Positions 18,212 to 22,500 of a stretch of DNA of 22,500 bases are shown here, one piece after another (positions within the stretch are counted from its first letter, which is position 1; each line of letters begins with the position of its first letter). Under the pieces are notes generated by a model. That model saw only the letters and a list, made by a program, of their open reading frames with translations. It did no database searches and was not told the origin of the DNA. A program made the position numbers and the translations under genes. The stretch is from Peribolospora baueri (taxonomy: Eukaryota > Basidiomycota > Peribolosporomycetes > Peribolosporales > Peribolosporaceae), in contig JAMDHS010000069.1 of NCBI GenBank assembly GCA_029717555.1, positions 1-22,500 of the forward strand, written 5' to 3'.

Positions 18212-19796
18212 TCACTTGGCGGGATAGTCATAAAACCCTTTACCCGTCTTCTTCCCTGTTCAAAAGGGAAATTCGCACGGTAGGCACCACGCGCGGGCGG
18301 ACATGGATCAGACAGAGGCTGGGATGGGAGGTCGTGAGTGGCGGTCGAACAAAGCTCACCCAAATAGCCCGCGTCGACCATCCTGCCGAGGAGCACGCTG
18401 GCGCGGTACTTGGAATCCCGGGTCTCGGTGTAGAGGACGTTCATGATGGAGAGGCACGTGTCGAGGCCGATAAAGTCGGCCAGCTGGAGCGGGCCCATCG
18501 GATGGGCCATGCCGAGCTTCATCGTGGTGTCGATGTCGTCTCGCGTCGCGATGCCCTGCGGGGAAGGGGCGAGTGGAGGAAGGAAGCGTGCGTCAGAAGG
18601 AGGTGGGGGAGGACGGTGAGTGACGAAGCTTTGAGGCGGAACGGGTCGCTCACGTTTTCCAAGCACATGATGGCCTCGTTGATCATCGGCATCAGCTGCG
18701 GGTGAGAAATAGGAGGCGGGGAGGGAGAGCGGGCAGATGGACGGTGAGCCGGCCTGCCATCTATGCGGCCGGCAGAGCGACATAAAGGCGAGCGAGCTCA
18801 CGACACGGTTGCTGATGAAGCCCGGGGTGTCCTTGCTCTCCGTCACCGTCTTCCCGCTCGCCTCGGCAAAGGCCCGAGCGCGCGCGAGGACCTCGTCAGA
18901 CGTCTGGAGGGCAGAGATGAGCTCTACGAGCGGAGACACGGGGACGGGGTTGAAGTAGTGCAGGCCGACGACGCGGGTTGGGCTACGGACGGGTGGAGAG
19001 GAAGGGATGGCGAGACGCGATGGCAGATGAGCATATCCACCATCAGCCTTTGTCCACGACTCGCAAACGTGAAAAACGCCCTCGGCCTGTTTGGCTTTGG
19101 GATGTCGGAGAGAGAATCGCCAGCTCGACTCGCCTGCTGGCCTTGGCTTGAGCGTCTGCCCCTTCCGGCACGGCGGCGGCAGCGATCTTGGTGATGCTGA
19201 TGCTGCTCGTGTTGGTCGCCAGGATGGCGTCCGACCTCGCGTGAGTGGCGAGGGAGCGGAAAATGGACGTTTTAAGATCGAGCGACTCGGGAGCTGCCTA
19301 TCGACGCGAGGGGATAGGATGGGCGAGGAGGAGTGAGGAAGAGCGGGGTGGCCGCTTTCGACAGCGACGTCGGCCTACTCGCCTCGATGACCAGCTCACA
19401 CTCCTTGACCCAGCCGTCTTCAATGCCCCCGACGCTCATGATGCTCTTCCTCGCGCTCTGAGCGTCCTCCGCAGAGATCTTGCCCTTCTTCACGTCCTTC
19501 TCCAGCAGCGCGTCGAAGAAGGCGAGGCCCTTCTCCAGCGCCGAGGGGTTGGGATCCGAGAGGAAGACTCGGGGGATGCGAGCGCGAAGGGAGGAGACGT
19601 AGGCTATCCCGAGGCCCATCCTAGAAAAAGCATCGTTCACGAGCGGGAAGGAAGAAAGAAGGTCGAGCTGTGTGTCAATGCACTGAGCGAGATGGACGGG
19701 TGAGCGGGTTCGGCTCACGCACTGCCCGGTACCGAGGACGCCCATGGCCTTGATGCCATGCTCGACGGTGGACTTGACGGCGGCAGACGGACTCAT
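18212..19796 (-). CDS. 3-hydroxybutyryl-CoA (3-hydroxyacyl-CoA) dehydrogenase
   Basis: Exons 19796-19723, 19620-19379, 19293-19134, 18982-18802, 18695-18654, 18555-18360 and 18255-18212 (stop TGA) code 312 residues, the usual length of single-domain enzymes of this family. The NAD-binding Rossmann motif GVLGTGQMGLGIA (residues 19-31) spans intron 1. VIEA plus PESLDLK, then NTSSISITKIA, lead to the catalytic His167 in GLHYFNPVPVSPLVE. SKDTPGFISNRV, MINEAIMCLENG, LGMAHPMGPLQLADFIGLD and the C-terminal GKGFYDY are all family signatures. The enzyme oxidises 3-hydroxyacyl-CoA to 3-ketoacyl-CoA with NAD+, as in fatty-acid beta-oxidation or butyrate metabolism. The protein ends PAK, so there is no C-terminal SKL-type peroxisomal signal, and no clear mitochondrial presequence is seen; upstream in frame there is a TGA but no ATG, which supports the start at 19796. 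Intron 2 could alternatively be spliced 6 bases differently at both ends (GCGAGT donor), giving A instead of T with the same length. Confidence 0.92.
18983..19133 (-). other. GC-AG intron of the hydroxyacyl-CoA dehydrogenase gene (intron 3)
   Basis: The exon ends GCC-AGC-AG and the donor reads GCGAGT; the acceptor is CCGTAG, followed by C-CCA-ACC-CGC. Splicing in phase 2 gives ASSPTRVVGLHYFNP, the expected family sequence. The overlapping GT donor (GTCGAG) would leave phase 0 and put the catalytic segment out of frame. The intron is 151 nt, longer than its neighbours. Confidence 0.78.
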
Positions 19797-20660
19797 AGTG
19801 GGCGACGGGGAGTTTTGCGTTTGCAAGGCTGAACGGCGTCTGACGTCACGCTGGAGGAAGAGCTGGAGAATGGGCGTGGTGGTGGAGGGCGAGTACAAGT
19901 AGCATGTGGTCCGTCAGTCGGTCGGAGCCGCCTTACGTGGGACGATCGACTGATCGCCGCGGCGACCACCCGATCATCACCCACCCGCATTCCACCATCC
20001 CACCGAGGACAGACAGATGGACGTCCGACGGGGAATCTACGATTTACTTGTCCCTGACGACAAGCTTCGACGGCTGTTGGAAATCGCCTGCAGTTGTTTC
20101 CGGATGTCGCGGCGTCCGATCTCCTCGACTAGAAATCTGGGTAACCGCTTTGTTCTTCCAGAAAGGGCGTGCAACCCGGATCCACTCAGCATAAGGGAGA
20201 GCCCCCTCCCCCTACCGCCATGCCCTTTGGTAGGCCGCAAACTTTCTCGAACTTCTCAGGGACACCGCTGGAAGGCAGCAGCTTTCCCTTGGATCATGAA
20301 GGTAATGCGAACTCAAGAACAACAGTTACGTGGTCATGAAGCATAGAGCACAGCGACGGGTGCCCCGAAACGTTTTGCGCGCCAAGTTTCCAAAACGAAG
20401 TACGAGGGGACGCCAGGTGGGACTACGTTCGTTGACTTATTGAAACATCATTAGTATTCGGTTATCGCAAGACTCGGTACAATGAAGAGCCGCAAGTACA
20501 ACGAGGGCTACCGGCGGACGGGGCCTCAATAGTCAAAAAAGAAAGAAATGGGGTGACAGCGTCTATCAAGGCGTGCAAAACGAAGCGGAAACGAACAGAG
20601 GAGGACTTAGAGAAGATCACGGCCTGCAAAGGAAGGCTGGGGTTATTGGTATCGGAAGAC
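19797..20660. other. Intergenic region between two minus-strand genes
   Basis: This 864-bp stretch should hold the promoter of the dehydrogenase gene (right of 19796) and the 3' UTR of the hemerythrin gene (left of 20661). It is less GC-rich than the coding parts from about 20380. A plus-strand open frame at 20017-20346 has no features I recognise. On the minus strand a good acceptor-like sequence (CTTTGCAG, near 20625-20632) follows the hemerythrin stop and could serve an alternative last exon, but nothing demands it. Confidence 0.5.
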
Positions 20661-22473
20661 TTAGGCGGGGAAAGCCTGTAGCAGCGCGAAGGGAGACAGG
20701 GTCGTCAAGAAGGCGGGGGGGAGACCCAAGAAGTTAGTTAGGGAGCGCTCGCTGCAAGCCGGGCTGCTTCGACCAGGATACTTACGTTGTAGAACTAAGT
20801 GATGTGCATCCAAGGCGGCGAATGAACGGGAAGGAGAACAAACAAACAGACAAAGGCCGAGACGGTGAGATAACTTGCGAGGGGAAGAGGCACCATTCAG
20901 CTGCCTATTTCGGAAAGGAACTCACGCCATGAGCCGAGTATTTGAAGAAAGGACGACTTAGACACAGGTCACAAGAGAAGACAGGGATAAGCGGACAAAG
21001 ACTGACGCCGATGCAGAGCCAGACGAGCGTCGGCCCTGCAGTTGCTAGAGGAACGTTCAACTTACGACTTGAAACCAATGAACAAGGGACCGACCAAATA
21101 GCGCACGTGCCAGGGGACCGGGGGCCAGTGATAGCCGTCGCCCTATCATCGGAAGTTGGAGAACAGGGAGGAGGAGAGAAGGTCGGAATCCGCAAACCGT
21201 ATGTTCGGAGACGGACAGGCCGGGTTCCAGCCAGACCACATCGCCATTGGATACGCACCACATAGTTGTTGGTCAGGCAGAGCGGCATGAACGTGGTCAT
21301 GTCGTGCTTGAGAATCTCATCAAGGAGCTTTTTGGTCCCCTCTTCCTGCTCCTGTTGGGTAAACAGGCTGCCGAAGCGCTCCGGTTCCAACATGTCCAGC
21401 TCTTCGCGGAAGTGGTAGATCAGGTCCCAACTGAACGCGGGCGTCACAGGGTTCAAAATCGGGTGGTATGACGTTGAGCTTCGCCGCTCTTCACGCAGAA
21501 GCGTCGTCCGCACGGCTATTCTCGAGCGAACGGGGATGAGGTCAGGTAGGCAACTCACGCAAACGAGTCAATGTGTTCCCTAATCTTTTCCGGCTCGATG
21601 GGGGCCTTGTCTCCCTTGCTTGCCTTTTCCAGCTGACCGTCGAGGTAGGCCAGGAAGTTCACGAGACCCTCGTGGAAGACCTTGTGCTGCTCGACGGCGG
21701 CGTCCATGGGCATATTCTTCTCCAAGTAAGGGAAGTAGGTCGATTCTAATAATTCATTTCCGGGCGATCGCCAACGGAGCCATGGACAGAGCAGGACGAA
21801 GGAAAAGACCGAAGGACCAGGAATGAGCACGCATACACACTTTCGGGAGCGGGAGAAAGCAGCTTTCAGTGGTCGGCTCACCCTCAACCTCGTGGTGCTG
21901 GTTGATTGCAGTGATAGACGCCCGGACGAAGTTAAGGTAGTTGTGCGCGTCCGACTGGGGCGCATCGCCAGCGTGCTGTGCGCCATTTCCCGAAAAATAA
22001 GGTGCAGAGGAGACGAATAGAGAGCCACCGAAAGGGAGATAAAGCGGACCGTTGAGCGACGCGGAAGCACGGGGAGAGGCGCTGGAATGAAGACGGGCAC
22101 ACCTTGTAAGCCTGAGTGAGAGCTGTCAAGAAACACCAATGGGCGTTGGCCATCTCCCTAACCGCAAGAAGGTCGGTGAAGACGAAGAAAATCAGAAGCA
22201 GGGAACGGCGAAATGGAGCGCTCTACATGTGCTCCGACGAAGCAAAGGCACTGGAGCGGCCACCATTTGGTGCCCCAGCCACTCACCACTGAGACACTCG
22301 CGCCCATTCTTTCTTCGGGTCCGGAGCGGGACGGGCGACTGCCAGCACGATCGAAGGAATGAGCAAAAGCGTGAGGTGTGTGTGAGATGTGTGTGACTTG
22401 CAAAGCCTCGCCCGAGCCACGCGGGTTCTTCTGAGCGTTGAGGGTCAAGGGCGACAAGGCCGGCGGCGGTCAT
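20661..22473 (-). CDS. Hemerythrin-domain protein
   Basis: Exons 22473-22398 (tentative), 22338-22287, 22157-22103, 21975-21882, 21745-21559, 21430-21259, 21142-21066, 20956-20926, 20794-20786 and 20675-20661 (stop TAA) code about 255 residues. The four-helix hemerythrin cation-binding fold is indicated by WEMANAHWCFLTALTQAYK, INQHHEVEESTYFPYLE with the HHExE ligand cluster (His88, His89, Glu93), EQHKVFHEGL (His113, His117) and LIYHFREELDML (His161, Glu165). Such proteins bind a non-heme di-iron centre and oxygen; fungal members are mostly uncharacterised. After the domain comes a Trp/Pro-rich segment HWPPVPWHVRYLVGP, then a short tail FKYSAHG, FYN, AFPA. No signal peptide or membrane segment is seen. 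The first exon rests on an ATG at 22473 and a weak donor (GTCACA), so the true start could lie beyond the window. Introns here are longer (mostly 109-136 nt) than in the Ppo gene. Confidence 0.8.
20786..20794 (-). other. Candidate 9-nt microexon of the hemerythrin gene
   Basis: Acceptor CACTTAG precedes and the very strong donor GTAAGTATCC follows the nine bases TTCTACAAC (Phe-Tyr-Asn). It joins in phase 0 between exons ending SAHG and beginning AFPA-stop. The next intron has a CTAACTAAC branch-site-like run and a CTACAG acceptor. Because its length is a multiple of three, an isoform without it would also be in frame. Confidence 0.6.
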
Positions 22474-22500
22474 CAGGACAGGCGTCGATTGATCGGTTGG
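22474..22500. other. Window edge, upstream of the hemerythrin gene
   Basis: Only 27 bases lie beyond the tentative start codon. They may be leader or further coding sequence; nothing can be decided from them. Confidence 0.3.

Noticed and set aside
19797-19898. N-terminal extension of the dehydrogenase resembling a mitochondrial presequence
   Set aside because: The frame upstream of 19796 has no ATG, only a TTG at 19898-19896, and then meets a TGA.
20017-20346. Plus-strand 109-codon open frame between the dehydrogenase and hemerythrin genes
   Set aside because: No motif, no splice-linked partner frames, and it occupies the expected promoter and 3' UTR region of two minus-strand genes.
1-22500. 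tRNA, rRNA, CRISPR, transposon or viral remnants
   Set aside because: I looked for tRNA T-loop patterns, spaced repeats, transposase or reverse-transcriptase motifs and terminal repeats by eye and found none that held up. A computed search could still find short or decayed elements.

Overview
The window is nuclear DNA from a fungus, most likely a basidiomycete. It is GC-rich, every gene is cut by many short introns (mostly 60-150 nt, donors mainly GTGAGT/GTGCGT, acceptors CAG/TAG), and the genes themselves are typical of fungi: a Ppo-type oxylipin synthase, an SLP1/SUCO-type SUN protein, a fungal DUF2235 protein and a Nodulin-like/YMR155W-type MFS carrier. An intron-rich Pucciniomycotina or Ustilaginomycotina yeast would fit, but I cannot fix the lineage from sequence alone. 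I saw no rRNA, tRNA, CRISPR array or recognisable mobile element.

Layout. 25-3057 (+) is the 3' part of an SLP1/SUCO-like ER membrane protein, entered at an exon start. 3356-9041 (-) is a complete psi-factor-producing oxygenase (Ppo, fatty-acid dioxygenase fused to a P450-type domain) that I resolve into 30 exons coding 1069 residues. 9042-11602 is a long divergent intergenic region with low-complexity repeats and no convincing gene. 11603-14640 (+) is a DUF2235 alpha/beta hydrolase, 13 exons, 640 residues. 15480-17901 (+) is an MFS transporter, 7 exons, 640 residues, preceded by two tandem repeats. 18212-19796 (-) is a 3-hydroxybutyryl-CoA dehydrogenase, 7 exons, 312 residues. 20661-22473 (-) is a hemerythrin-domain protein, about 10 exons, about 255 residues, with a tentative first exon.

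All gene models were built by hand from reading frame, splice signals and remembered family motifs. Every internal junction keeps frame, and three of the models recover family-length proteins with their catalytic residues. The set touches lipid chemistry (fatty-acid dioxygenation, a putative lipase/esterase fold, hydroxyacyl-CoA oxidation, a transporter), but genes in different orientations with unrelated products give no proof of a cluster. The most unusual content is in gene structure: three GC-AG introns sharing the donor GCGAGT, two 9-nt microexons, a 13-nt exon inside the P450 heme loop, two 15-nt terminal exons, and tandem duplications inside two introns of the DUF2235 gene.
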